From Lachnospiraceae bacterium (lineage in GTDB: Bacteria > Bacillota > Clostridia > Lachnospirales > Lachnospiraceae), in the NCBI GenBank assembly GCA_024684085.1, contig JAIKXM010000005.1, forward strand, positions 1-64,000: 64,000 bases of DNA. Reading direction: 5' to 3'. Below, piece by piece: positions 57,901-64,000 of this stretch. The position numbers were made by a program, and so were the translations under genes. The notes under the pieces are model-generated. The model had not been told where the DNA came from and ran no database searches. It saw only the letters and a list, made by a program, of their open reading frames with translations. Positions within the stretch are counted from its first letter, which is position 1, and each line of letters opens with the position of its first letter.

Positions 57901-58935
57901 GCCATCTACCCAGCCGACAATACCGCCGACGCCCATTCCTACGCCCTTTACATCAGCATCGCTTCGACAATCTGTAATCATTCCGTTAAGCAGATCGGAG
58001 CCTGAGATACCGCCCACATAACTGTTACCGGTCACGATGCCCGCAAACGAACAATTCTCTATGATACCGTAATTGGTTCCGACTATACCTCCGACATGAT
58101 CTCCGCCATGCACTTCACCTTCTACATTAAGGTTCTTCACAATACCGGTCAGCATACCGAACAGACCCTGATGATCAGCTGTTCCGGCATTAATATTAAG
58201 ACCGCTTATGGTATGGCCGTCACCGTCCAACACACCGTCAAAGGGAATAGATCCCGTACAGCCGGCAGGCATGTCATATGATATATCATCATAAGGAAGA
58301 TCCGTCAGATCTATATCATTGACAAGCTTAAAATTCACTCCATGATATGAGAGCCCTTCATTAACGTTATATGCCAGTTGAAACATCTGAAATCCGTTAG
58401 ATATCTCATACGGAATATCATCCGTACCTTCTCCGGGCAATTCGAATCCCGCATATATACCGTCACTGTATACGGCCATCTCACCGCTTACCGACAGTTC
58501 GGTACTGTCATCTGACAATTCCTCCGCCCTGGCAGTGGTATCCTCTTCAGTAATATCTTCTGCGGTGATATCCTCAACAGTAATATCCTCAACAGTAATA
58601 TCCTCAACAGTAATATCCTCTTCAGTGATATCTTCGGCAGTGATATCTTCTTCATTGTTATCCTCGGTGTCGATATCCTCTGCGATGATATCTTCTTCGG
58701 TGTTGATATCCTCTGTGGCGATATCCTCTTTACTAACATCCCCTTTGTCGATCTCTTTCTCCGGAATATTCTCCTTAGCTTCCCTCATTCCCGAAGTTTG
58801 ACTGATAATCCCTTCAGCATTATCGCTACCCACTTTGGCCGCATACGCTTCCGCAGGCATGGTACTTACCAACAAGATAAGACTTAGCAAAAGTGCCATA
58901 GACTTCATGAATCTGTTCTTCATTCTGCGATCCAT
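51961..58935 (-). CDS. Giant secreted repeat protein with GLUG, InlB-type and MBG-like domains
   Basis: Encodes 2,324 residues from ATG 58933-58935 (AGGAGG upstream). Signal peptide 1-33 (LLLSLILLVSTMPAEAYA). An acidic low-complexity stretch of EDIT(V/A/E) pentads spans about 60-130. Then come 24 GLUG-like repeats of the GG(I/V)xG type (about 250-1030), expected to fold as a beta-solenoid. InlB B-type repeats with GYIFKNWNT, GYAFDGWNT and GYTFDGWFD follow (about 1090-1500). The C-terminal 500 residues hold MBG/Ig-like repeats with YSGNKKGG and YKNNKSAGEATVTVKG. No LPXTG motif or membrane anchor is seen, so it is released or wall-bound by other means. An adhesin or matrix role is inferred. Confidence 0.88.
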   Translation of the reverse strand: MDRRMKNRFMKSMALLLSLILLVSTMPAEAYAAKVGSDNAEGIISQTSGMREAKENIPEKEIDKGDVSKEDIATEDINTEEDIIAEDIDTEDNNEEDITAEDITEEDITVEDITVEDITVEDITAEDITEEDTTARAEELSDDSTELSVSGEMAVYSDGIYAGFELPGEGTDDIPYEISNGFQMFQLAYNVNEGLSYHGVNFKLVNDIDLTDLPYDDISYDMPAGCTGSIPFDGVLDGDGHTISGLNINAGTADHQGLFGMLTGIVKNLNVEGEVHGGDHVGGIVGTNYGIIENCSFAGIVTGNSYVGGISGSDLLNGMITDCRSDADVKGVGMGVGGIVGWVDGVPEISDGDIGKFGSYEGVSGSAVMVSGCNFSGSVSYIGESHADGVLDHANGKLYHGYTNNMYGGVVGYCSGGILVGLTNEGTVNGDVCTGGIVGGLSGSSLNGGINSGTVAGNLLTGGIAGEVKGGTISECATTEAVSSVAGHDITGGIAGFVDEDGSIIYSSNMGRVEGIGDMTGGIVGLSYCSLSGLENNGPVIGDRYVGGIAGSIKGIKDCCNNASVTGVEYVGGIAGRSSLDVADCTNSGEVEGIEYIGGVAGKADRSVSGCINGSLGTVVGSRRETDRSVCHIGGVVGYAARVSDCVNGANVRNEGTADGDKYTGGIAGAVSGTMSDCINNGRVESGSIYTGGVAGRIGSTVVNCNNKGTVAGKKYTGGIAGTTFGMAVKCINDGSVTGTSHVGGVTGDCAASITACDNKGEINGSGSDIGGIAGSVRKVTIKDCENSGIVKGSLNAGGIAGICYKGGFIYHCTNNAGLQNGGSNLGGILGTLGNGATIEDCTNNGNITNNARSTGGIVGLDLGGFVNISTNNGVINGTGYEATGGIVGTSHGFISACINEKAVSSSAADTGGIVGVAFGSYIEYCINKGAITVNEPAASDGILCGAGGIAGRIESGYITESDNQANVGISSISLTHTYAGGIAGIGKDSVIEESFSNGEVTASFSSDSIGGEYNSRLMIFTEEADSFETMAVTGEPVTTMEIAGDRVVAGEGNETDEGNELGFDEGEEAISEDAYTVVLIPGGATADVQTVSIAKNGGKLPKCEFVREGYIFKNWNTAADNTGTSYADKAAVESDLVLYAVWQKDSDTSVIIGFEGNGGTGQMEDFEGAAPVLPECAYTRTGYAFDGWNTKPDGTGESYSAGVSADIATDITLYAQWLPNTYTVNFISYDDAGEEMIVGTVEEVQAGTFPVYESNETLMCMNEEDTPYRFAGWSPRLTAVTGDADYRAIFEEYDTPHTITASDNVTADVPDSEDGRTAVSGVNVALTAGEAQNGYVFDRWDSADVTTADDTDPTTIFTMPDHDVTVRALYKPASYDVSLDPAGGSIGNDNVSMYFYLTGAVLPVDVSREGYTFDGWFDSQSKRVDRIEADETGARSYTAHWTKNSVEADNNEDFFNLEIMTGVSFVATGDNSGTLTGLISGEDYAVSIEPFTNGRQGNEPAQQPDINLSPVDFTAEGTTQELTGVVPGVLTVTQKGENGSESAKKVVFITRAAVIGMLQKQDCTTVSNNNGMITGVDPTMEYKKTEEMTWTAVTGDNITGLAPGTYDIRVKAAGTSLTSDSVEINVGEYTEPSGDKLIVVINGQNVELTKVDDKYTIDGTVLAGVNVSDQDGSGRFRTGSWMDTSGEIFTTFTGDADQVTAKAAELIPEYILPYVELKVYTDTLEGAWANKNADGAYTDRVTGLVDLKKTQDIALRYQIITYPESSRGYLGTSIESSMMTPSGETFIPGGYGAQLVFTTAYNSVATATGQIPGETGKITFTLFKKGILVELDDSELAKDAAGVYHMTYTGNALKPGAVVRDSGKLLIEGVDYSVSYKNNKSAGEATVTVKGKGVYSSTITSTFVIDRRDIGEAKVGGLIGSKAKDIKPVVTYNGKVLTNKKDYTYEVNEEDRTVNIRAKEGGNFCGEITDSIEIVTSAEAKKATIKVKFSDQKPSEFIYDGTPKTVDEYLIVTDGTGEETPEYTVSYSDNVNAGTVTLLVTGTGSHKGKVKKTFKIKPLKTATFTVTCTPAEMEYDKDGAKPAITVYANETAENLIQGKDYSVKYSGNKKGGEKAKYKITFKGNYKGAKYEGDATYMVKKPTLEGALKDDDSNYILVGDMVYQKKAKYNPKPYIVIDNQIVNSNEYSVSYSGAGTLSGPEADIIATVTAKYSKNYAGSVNVSYNVVEGTGKTDVNKAKVQLSKSGKNKVHGGVGDKVTLTPGVDYTIKIGRVSINNGEEILSNFEIYYANNDAPGKAKIILKGKGDYVGVFSANFTIKKAEMK
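58546..58725 (-). repeat. 15-bp tandem repeats in the N-terminal region of the giant protein
   Basis: Units such as GTAATATCCTCAACA recur with 15-bp period (three near-identical in a row at about 58570-58620) and encode acidic pentads Glu-Asp-Ile-Thr-Val/Ala. Copy number may vary by slippage without frameshift. Confidence 0.85.
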
Positions 58936-59008
58936 CTCAATTCCTCCTCTACATGACCGTTTGAACCTTTTCGCTCGATTTATATTTATCAATGATAGAA
59001 CCAAATCA

Positions 59009-59026
59009 AGTAGGGTGCACCCTACT
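59009..59026. promoter_or_regulatory. Perfect 18-bp palindrome in the 5' region of the giant protein gene
   Basis: AGTAGGGTGCACCCTACT is fully self-complementary. It lies about 75 bp upstream of the ATG and downstream of the candidate promoter, so it is in the transcribed leader. A repressor operator or an mRNA hairpin are both possible. Confidence 0.55.
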
Positions 59027-59060
59027 CGATAACAACGCTGTTGTCCACCTCAAAGCTTTC

Positions 59061-59089
59061 GTTATAGTAACACTAATCTCCGTTTTGAA
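59061..59089 (-). promoter_or_regulatory. Candidate promoter for the giant protein gene
   Basis: On the minus strand TTCAAA (59084-59089), 17-bp spacer, TATAAC (59061-59066). The 578-bp gap 58936-59513 holds this promoter, the palindrome at 59009 and the repeat element at 59196. Confidence 0.55.
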
Positions 59090-59195
59090 CAGCAATTCCT
59101 TCCAAATATCAGGTACAACATTATATTATTATACCATTACAGAATTATGATATAAAGACAATTCAGAAACAGCAACGGAAACCGACACTATCCGC

Positions 59196-59380
59196 GTTAC
59201 TGTTCACAGGTGTCTGTCCGCTACAGGAAATATATTCACTGAAACGGCGCTCTCGCTCCGATGTGAGCGTAGCGGACACTAAGCTCGGCTTTGCCTCGCT
59301 AAGTGCCGACGCCCACATAGGCGTTTCTTGTGAATATATTTCCTGTAGCTATTTACAAAAACACGGGTGCGAACAGTAAC
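59196..59380 (+). mobile_element. MITE-like element, copy 5
   Basis: 185 bp with termini GTTACTGTTCACA / TGCGAACAGTAAC and the perfect 19-bp inner stem CTACAGGAAATATATTCAC / GTGAATATATTTCCTGTAG. Flanking octamers CTATCCGC (59188-59195) and CTGTCCGC (59381-59388) match at 7 of 8 positions, a probable target duplication with one later change. Confidence 0.93.
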
Positions 59381-59513
59381 CTGTCCGCTTTTTGGCCATA
59401 CGCAACGGTCTCTGCATATATACTCCGCCACAACTTAAGTATTTACATCCGCATACTTCAAACATATAATAGGAGCATCGCCGACCATTGCAATAATACG
59501 AGGTTCTTATAAT

Positions 59514-60554
59514 ATGAATATTTATCTGAATATATTCAGTCTGATGATATATCTTATACTGGGATGCATACTTGTAATAGGGAATAAACGCCGAACATCA
59601 GTCACTTCGGACGAATACTTCCAATCCCTCAACTCTCTCAGGGGACTGTTTGCGATCGAGATCGTGATCGGACACTGCGTCCGATACGAGAGTTCATTGT
59701 TGACGCCTTTGGGCAACTTCATGCTCATCAGCGTGGGATTCTTCTTCTATGTATCCGGTTTCGGTCTGGCAAGATCATATCACACCAAGCCCGACTACAT
59801 GAGAAGCTTTATCCTACACCGCTTTCTTCATCTTATATACGTAGCAGTTATTGCACTGTTGATCACAACAGCGGTCGCCCTATTAAGTCCGATATATACC
59901 GGTTACAGGGATATTCCGACTACCCCCGCACTCTTCCTCAGTGCTGTCAGGTTCCGCACCAATTGGTACGTACGGGAGCTTCTGATATTATATCTGTTAT
60001 TCTACCTGATATACCGCTTTTTTGCGAAAAAGAGGTTGACCTTACTCAGCTGCTCTATGATAGTTCTCGCCATCATCCTATATACAACGGGATATACGAG
60101 ATGCTTTCTGGCAAGCATGATATGCTTCCCGCTCGGAATCTTCTCATATGAGAATTACGACCGGATCAGGGCCTTCCTCAGCACCCTGCGCGGCAAATTG
60201 ATCAGCCTGCTCATCCTCATCGCAGGTTTCGCCCTGTCCTACCTTAATTACGAAGTTCTGCTGAACATCTCCTTCCAGTCAAGCGAAGGGATAAAGGCAA
60301 TCTTCAACAATGTACTGTGCCTTGGATTCACAGGTCTTCTATGGATCTTCCTTGACAATTACAAGCCCGGCAATTCTATCCTTAAGTTCCTGACCCGGAT
60401 ATCAACCGAGATATACTTCATGCAGTTCATCTTCATTGCCATCGCCGAAGAGATGAAACTTGCCTATCCTGTCAAGATCATCATGGTAGTTGGCATGGAT
60501 ATTCTGGTATCGCTGCTGTGGAATATGACAGAAAAGAGACTAAGACACAGGTAA
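59514..60554 (+). CDS. Acyltransferase 3 family membrane protein
   Basis: Encodes 346 residues with about ten membrane segments. The family signature LNSLRGLFAIEIVIGHCVRY (about residues 43-62) carries the Arg-Gly and the active His. Such proteins O-acetylate or otherwise acylate cell-surface polysaccharides or antibiotics. The substrate is unknown. GAGG lies before the ATG. Single gene on the plus strand, convergent with the ABC permease pair. Confidence 0.88.
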   Translation: MNIYLNIFSLMIYLILGCILVIGNKRRTSVTSDEYFQSLNSLRGLFAIEIVIGHCVRYESSLLTPLGNFMLISVGFFFYVSGFGLARSYHTKPDYMRSFILHRFLHLIYVAVIALLITTAVALLSPIYTGYRDIPTTPALFLSAVRFRTNWYVRELLILYLLFYLIYRFFAKKRLTLLSCSMIVLAIILYTTGYTRCFLASMICFPLGIFSYENYDRIRAFLSTLRGKLISLLILIAGFALSYLNYEVLLNISFQSSEGIKAIFNNVLCLGFTGLLWIFLDNYKPGNSILKFLTRISTEIYFMQFIFIAIAEEMKLAYPVKIIMVVGMDILVSLLWNMTEKRLRHR

Positions 60555-60576
60555 ATATGAGCTTGTGAAGAGCAGT

Positions 60577-60674
60577 ATACGGCCGGCGGCCGTATCGCTG
60601 TCGAGCAAGGCCAAAAGCCCTGCTCGATGTCCGTTGGCCGTCTGACTTGCATACTTGTTCAAGCACAGTATGCA
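60577..60674. other. Structured intergenic segment with three hairpins
   Basis: Hairpins: ATACGGCC/GGCCGTAT (60577-60595), TCGAGCAAGGC/GCCCTGCTCGA (60601-60627, one mismatch) and TGCATACT/AGTATGCA (60648-60674). Together with the terminator that follows they fill the gap between two convergent genes. A small RNA or a structured 3' end of the acyltransferase mRNA is possible. Confidence 0.4.
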
Positions 60675-60680
60675 GTTAAC

Positions 60681-60732
60681 AAAAAAGAGCGAAGTCTTTC
60701 GCCTATCAGGCTAAGACAGTCGCTCCTTTTTT
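60681..60732. terminator. Bidirectional terminator
   Basis: AAAAAAGAGCGA and TCGCTCCTTTTTT flank an inner stem GTCTT/AAGAC with a small loop. T-runs follow in both directions, so it can end both the plus-strand acyltransferase and the minus-strand permease transcripts. Confidence 0.85.
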
Positions 60733-60743
60733 ATATTATCTTA

Positions 60744-61541
60744 TCAGGAACCGGTTCCGGAATACTTGCTGACGCCATGCATCCAAAAACGATATGATAT
60801 ATAGAAGAACAGTATCCCGTATATCGGCGATATCCATGTGAGCACCGCTACCTCTGCGGGACGTACCAGCAAAAGGCTCGGATAATATGCTATAAAGGCT
60901 ATCGGTATAATAAAGGTGAATAAGAATCTGAAGCCTTTATTGAATATTGTCACAGGATATTTGGCATAATCCCTGAACTTGTTGACCGTACCGATAAGGA
61001 AACCGGTATTGATCAGATAGAAGCAGGATGCCGCCGCAAAGTTCATGATCGCTATGAAGAACAGACTGGCTGCAAACAATGCCACAATTAATTTGATCAT
61101 ACTTAAGAATGTCAGCGGGATCCCAAGCTTATTCCAACTGTATATAAGCGTAAGTATCCCCATGCCCAGCTGTCCCAGCCCCTTGATATCGAATATCTCC
61201 GATATATAATAGAAAAAGATGTTGATCGGTCTGAAACAGTATTTGATAAAATCTCCCCGGCGTACGTACATTGACAGGTTCCAGTTATTCTCGAACAGAC
61301 ACTGCATAGGGGTCAGAGCGATCAGTGAGAAACCGTATAAGAATAACATCTCGTAATAACTCCATCCGCATACGCTGTTAAAATTCTGAAACATGATATA
61401 AAAGGCCATTATCTCAGCCACATTGGTCAATATCATGCCAACCATCGAAATGATAAAGTCCGAGCGATAACTCATCCTGCTCTTGATATCCTGCCCAAGG
61501 ATCTTCACATATATCTTCAAATAAAACGTTATTTTAGCCAT
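60744..61541 (-). CDS. ABC-2 type permease (ABC2_membrane_6-like), second of a pair
   Basis: Encodes 265 residues with about six membrane segments. The pattern (RMSYRSDFIISMVGMILTN, then a CFRPINIFFYYISE segment) matches the ABC-2 permease family found as pairs with one ATPase. It starts 27 bp after the partner gene. The transported substrate is unknown. Confidence 0.82.
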   Translation of the reverse strand: MAKITFYLKIYVKILGQDIKSRMSYRSDFIISMVGMILTNVAEIMAFYIMFQNFNSVCGWSYYEMLFLYGFSLIALTPMQCLFENNWNLSMYVRRGDFIKYCFRPINIFFYYISEIFDIKGLGQLGMGILTLIYSWNKLGIPLTFLSMIKLIVALFAASLFFIAIMNFAAASCFYLINTGFLIGTVNKFRDYAKYPVTIFNKGFRFLFTFIIPIAFIAYYPSLLLVRPAEVAVLTWISPIYGILFFYISYRFWMHGVSKYSGTGS

Positions 61542-61568
61542 GTTTAACTCCTCCGTAACTACTTGATA

Positions 61569-62402
61569 TCAACCGCCATTGACGGTTATCACCCTTTCCG
61601 ACAGCTTCCAGAATATTTTTCCTATAATGATCATAACTATCACCCAGATAAGCTGGTTGAGTAACATTCTCCCAACTTCACATGTCGGAATGTCATTATG
61701 GATCAAAAGCGTCAACGGCGTATTATAGATCGCGTGAAATGGCAGGAACATAACTATCTTATGCAAGGTCTCCGGAAAGAAAGCCAGAGGGACTGTAGCA
61801 CCTGACAGGAATGTCACTAAGATCTGTTTCATAATATTAATGCCCCACACCGAATGTGTATAGAGACAGATCGTACCTACAAAATAATCAACCGCGAAGT
61901 TGATCAGACTGCCGAGTATAACAGCAACCAAATAATACAAAAGGTTTATTCCCATTGGGATCGCCCAGTCTGTTACGATCTGAACGATAAAAAATGTTGG
62001 GATAAATGTCACTACAAAATTAAACAGATTGCCACCGGCTATCAAAAACAACTGAAAAGATTCATAAGACATGGGCTTGATCAACTGAATGACAATATCC
62101 CCGTTCTGTATTCCTCTTCCCATCTCCCACACCAGATATGCCTCCATAAAGGAGAACTGGGCAGAAGCCAGCACCAGATAGATCATGGTGTCCGCGAAAG
62201 TCATTCCGTTCACCGTCGGCGTGTCCACGGAAGCATAAATTGCCTTCCACAGATTGTAAATGATGATCAGATACATCATATTACCGAACAACATGACCAA
62301 CACGCTCATCCTATACTGCATAGACTCCAGTACGGATGATTTCATTAAAGTCAAGTATGCTTTCGGATTGAAAGCATGAAATGTTTTTGCCTGCTCGTTC
62401 AC
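61569..62402 (-). CDS. ABC-2 type permease, first of a pair
   Basis: Encodes 277 residues with about six membrane segments. Segment ESMQYRMSVLVMLFGNMMYL and GDIVIQLIKPMSYE are typical of the same permease family as its partner. The ATPase that usually precedes such pairs is missing here: the upstream position is taken by GNAT remnants and a tandem repeat array. Confidence 0.82.
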   Translation of the reverse strand: MNEQAKTFHAFNPKAYLTLMKSSVLESMQYRMSVLVMLFGNMMYLIIIYNLWKAIYASVDTPTVNGMTFADTMIYLVLASAQFSFMEAYLVWEMGRGIQNGDIVIQLIKPMSYESFQLFLIAGGNLFNFVVTFIPTFFIVQIVTDWAIPMGINLLYYLVAVILGSLINFAVDYFVGTICLYTHSVWGINIMKQILVTFLSGATVPLAFFPETLHKIVMFLPFHAIYNTPLTLLIHNDIPTCEVGRMLLNQLIWVIVMIIIGKIFWKLSERVITVNGG

Positions 62403-62450
62403 TATTTCGCTCCTCCCTGATGGTTCTTCATAGAACTCATTTCATTTCTC

Positions 62451-62570
62451 ACCGTCATGATCACATCTTTCGTGTCATGATCACATCTTTTTCGTCATGA
62501 TCACATCTTTTCCGTCATGATCACATCTTCTCCGTCGTGATCACATCTTTTCCGTCATGATCACATTTTC
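62451..62570. repeat. Six tandem 20-bp repeats
   Basis: Six units of exactly 20 bp (62451, 62471, 62491, 62511, 62531, 62551) with consensus TCCGTCATGATCACATCTTT, each containing TGATCA. The array starts within the stop codon region of the GNAT remnant at 62561 and ends about 50 bp upstream of the permease start. 20 is not a multiple of 3, so it is not coding. Confidence 0.95.
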
Positions 62571-62839
62571 CTTATCATCATATATTCATCCAACAGGGTT
62601 CCGTCTTTCAGGCGGATCGCGTCCGGGCGCACGCCCGTGATCCGAAATCCCATCTTTTCATACAAAGCTCTTGCTCTTGTATTACCCTCCACAAACTCAA
62701 GTTCCAGTTGCATCTCTTCCGGTCTGGTCTGTGCGATCCGAATCATTTCCTCAAACATCTTCGTTCCGATCCCCTGATTCCAATATTCCTTACAAAGCGC
62801 GATGGCTACACTTGCCCTGCCTCCCGGGATCTTATGCAA
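62561..62839 (-). pseudogene. GNAT acetyltransferase, C-terminal fragment
   Basis: Up to 92 codons encode the C-terminal half of a GNAT fold: ASVAIALCKEYWNQGIGTKM with the acetyl-CoA-binding QGIGTK, then EGNTRARALYEKMGF and a C-terminal DEYMMIRKM. The N-terminal 60-70 residues are missing. The frame is preceded by a stop directly before a TTG. Probably non-functional. Confidence 0.75.
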
Positions 62840-62873
62840 TCAATAGTTTCCTCTCATGATCGATCCGCAGCAA

Positions 62874-63004
62874 TTAATTCATATCCTCCGCCGTAATGGG
62901 ATAGGACTCATATCGATCCGAAGTCCATTTGCGGAAAGTCTCCTCATCCTTACACCATGATAAAAATGTCTTCGCGTCACTTTTTTATACGGTCGTAAAT
63001 ACAT
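62874..63004 (-). pseudogene. GNAT acetyltransferase, N-terminal fragment with frameshift
   Basis: Translation from ATG 63002-63004 gives MYLRPYKK. In the next frame it continues DAKTFLSWCKDEETFRKW and DRYESYPITAEDMN, then stops. This is the start of a GNAT of another subfamily. The frames join if one A is restored in the run of six A at about 62980. The rest of the domain is absent. Confidence 0.65.
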
Positions 63005-63040
63005 GAATTCATCCTCACAATATTCCGCTAATTGCGAAAC

Positions 63041-63868
63041 TCATAATTCCGCAGTCTTAATTGTGCAGCTTATACCATCTTCTCCGGTAATCCCCAATAT
63101 CATATCCGGTATCACTTTGCACCTGCCATGCTCATATTGTAACTGTTCTTCCTCGGTATGACCCACAAGTGCAACCCCTGATGCAGAATTGTCCGATACT
63201 ACTAACAGTGCCACTCCCGGAACCTCCATCAGATCCGCCATGAGATAAAAAGAAGCGGTCTCCATCTCGATCAGATCCGTTCCAAATTCCTTGATCTCAT
63301 CTAAATGACTATACTCCAATGCCACGGAATCCGTACAGAACACGGAAGCTTTTTTGATCGTGTGGCCTCTTTCATCCCCCAGTTTGATGACTTGATCTAT
63401 GTACTTTTCATCCGGATACACCCTCTCAAAGGGAACAAAATCTCGCAAAGAATCCTTCAGATAAGTATTCGCCATTCCACCGGAAATACAAAACTTAGGT
63501 GTACAAACATCGCCCAATGAGAATTCTTCTTTCAATGCTCCCACCGCACCGGTAAATATCATTTTCTTGATCTTTAATTCCGCACATATTGCCATATGAT
63601 CTATGGTGTTACCGGCGGAAGATCCTGTTCTGATCCATGCAATCGTCCTTCCATCCTTTTCCACCAAATATCCGGCAGTGTATGCACCTTCCCTCAGTGT
63701 AGTCACCTTGCAATACTCATCCATATGCAGTTTATATGGTGAGTAACCGGGGGCCACCACTAACGCATCGTACACACAATCATTAGAAAAACCAAACACC
63801 TGGAAAGCTAAATTTTCCGAATTGTACTTGTGAAAATTATCTATAATGCGTTGCATTCTCTCTTTCAT
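63041..63868 (-). CDS. Nucleoside phosphorylase
   Basis: Encodes 275 residues of the PNP/UDP phosphorylase superfamily. Signature segments: TGSSAGNTIDHMAICAEL (phosphate-binding region), FTGAVGALKEE, and TDLIEMETASFYLMADLMEV with the substrate-binding Glu-Met-Glu, then VSDNSASG. It cleaves a nucleoside with phosphate to base and (deoxy)ribose-1-phosphate. Purine versus uridine preference cannot be told. GGAGG-like AGGAAGG precedes the ATG. Confidence 0.88.
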   Translation of the reverse strand: MKERMQRIIDNFHKYNSENLAFQVFGFSNDCVYDALVVAPGYSPYKLHMDEYCKVTTLREGAYTAGYLVEKDGRTIAWIRTGSSAGNTIDHMAICAELKIKKMIFTGAVGALKEEFSLGDVCTPKFCISGGMANTYLKDSLRDFVPFERVYPDEKYIDQVIKLGDERGHTIKKASVFCTDSVALEYSHLDEIKEFGTDLIEMETASFYLMADLMEVPGVALLVVSDNSASGVALVGHTEEEQLQYEHGRCKVIPDMILGITGEDGISCTIKTAEL

Positions 63869-63917
63869 AATCCACCTTCCTTTTTATCCTTACCATGTTC
63901 TATTGTTGATTTCTAAA

Positions 63918-64000
63918 TCAATAATATTGCTTCCTGATCTTCCGCATTTCGGCCCACACATTATCTCCGTAATTGCTGACCAGCACAGAGATCATCTGAT
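63918..64000 (-). CDS. C-terminal end of an unidentified gene, cut by the window edge
   Basis: An open frame enters from the right edge and ends at TGA (63918-63920), reading MISVLVSNYGDNVWAEMRKI then RKQYY. About 27 residues are visible, too few to identify. Confidence 0.35.
   Translation of the reverse strand, partial: QMISVLVSNYGDNVWAEMRKIRKQYY

Noticed and set aside
9308-59380. The dispersed 185-bp repeats as ordinary terminators or riboswitches
   Set aside because: They occur in both orientations relative to genes, at unrelated loci, with target duplications at their ends, which points to transposition.
62451-62570. Possible CRISPR array
   Set aside because: The 20-bp units are contiguous and lack spacers.
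1-64000. tRNA, rRNA, phage or integron structures
   Set aside because: I saw no tRNA-like cloverleaf next to typical tRNA genes, no rRNA segments and no integrase, phage or transposase genes. A tRNAscan or profile search could still find something short.

Overview
The window looks like the chromosome of a Lachnospiraceae (Clostridia) bacterium of the Butyrivibrio/Pseudobutyrivibrio type. This rests on the gene order of the ribosomal cluster, the long clostridial form of L17, zinc-binding S14/L33/L36, a group II ECF transporter core joined to the ribosomal genes, and strong Shine-Dalgarno sites. The genus is an inference. Almost everything is on the minus strand, so transcription runs from high to low coordinates.

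Layout from right to left in transcription order. The right end (59.5-64 kb) is accessory: a nucleoside phosphorylase, two GNAT remnants, a pair of ABC-2 permeases without an ATPase, and a plus-strand acyltransferase. At 52-59 kb lies one gene for a 2,324-residue secreted protein with 24 GLUG-like repeats, InlB-type repeats and MBG/Ig-like repeats. At 46.3-51.8 kb are an unknown 201-residue protein, a TcdA-like E1 enzyme, a membrane diguanylate cyclase, a flotillin and an AlkD-like protein. At 33-46 kb is the rpmG-secE-nusG-rplK-rplA unit, then a CapA-family gene, then rplJ-rplL-rpoB-rpoC with an L10 leader and attenuator. At 22.4-32.9 kb an accessory block sits where many Firmicutes carry rpsL-rpsG-fusA-tuf: two zinc-ribbon membrane proteins, a doubly anchored subtilase-vWA protein, a possible GT-D glycosyltransferase, a short plus-strand type IV pilus-like cluster without ATPase, and a transglutaminase-like lipoprotein. 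At 0.2-22 kb is the S10-spc-alpha supercluster (rpsJ to rplQ), then ecfA1-ecfA2-ecfT, an M15 peptidase, truA and rplM-rpsI.

The most notable unexplained signal is a family of five 183-186 bp elements (9308, 43474, 46107, 50328 and 59196). They have inverted termini GTTACTGTTCACA, no coding capacity and an elaborate nested hairpin. Two copies are flanked by perfect 8-bp target duplications and one by a 7/8 match. Copies of different subfamilies keep their stems paired through compensatory base changes. All lie between genes, one of them inside the ribosomal operon between infA and rpmJ. This is a non-autonomous transposable element (MITE-like) that I do not recognise. Further unexplained structure includes a second dispersed hairpin repeat next to terminators (43730, 48758), two short tandem-repeat arrays that start at stop codons (26-bp units at 32121, 20-bp units at 62451), a long-range paired leader before rpsJ, and a three-hairpin intergenic segment at 60577.
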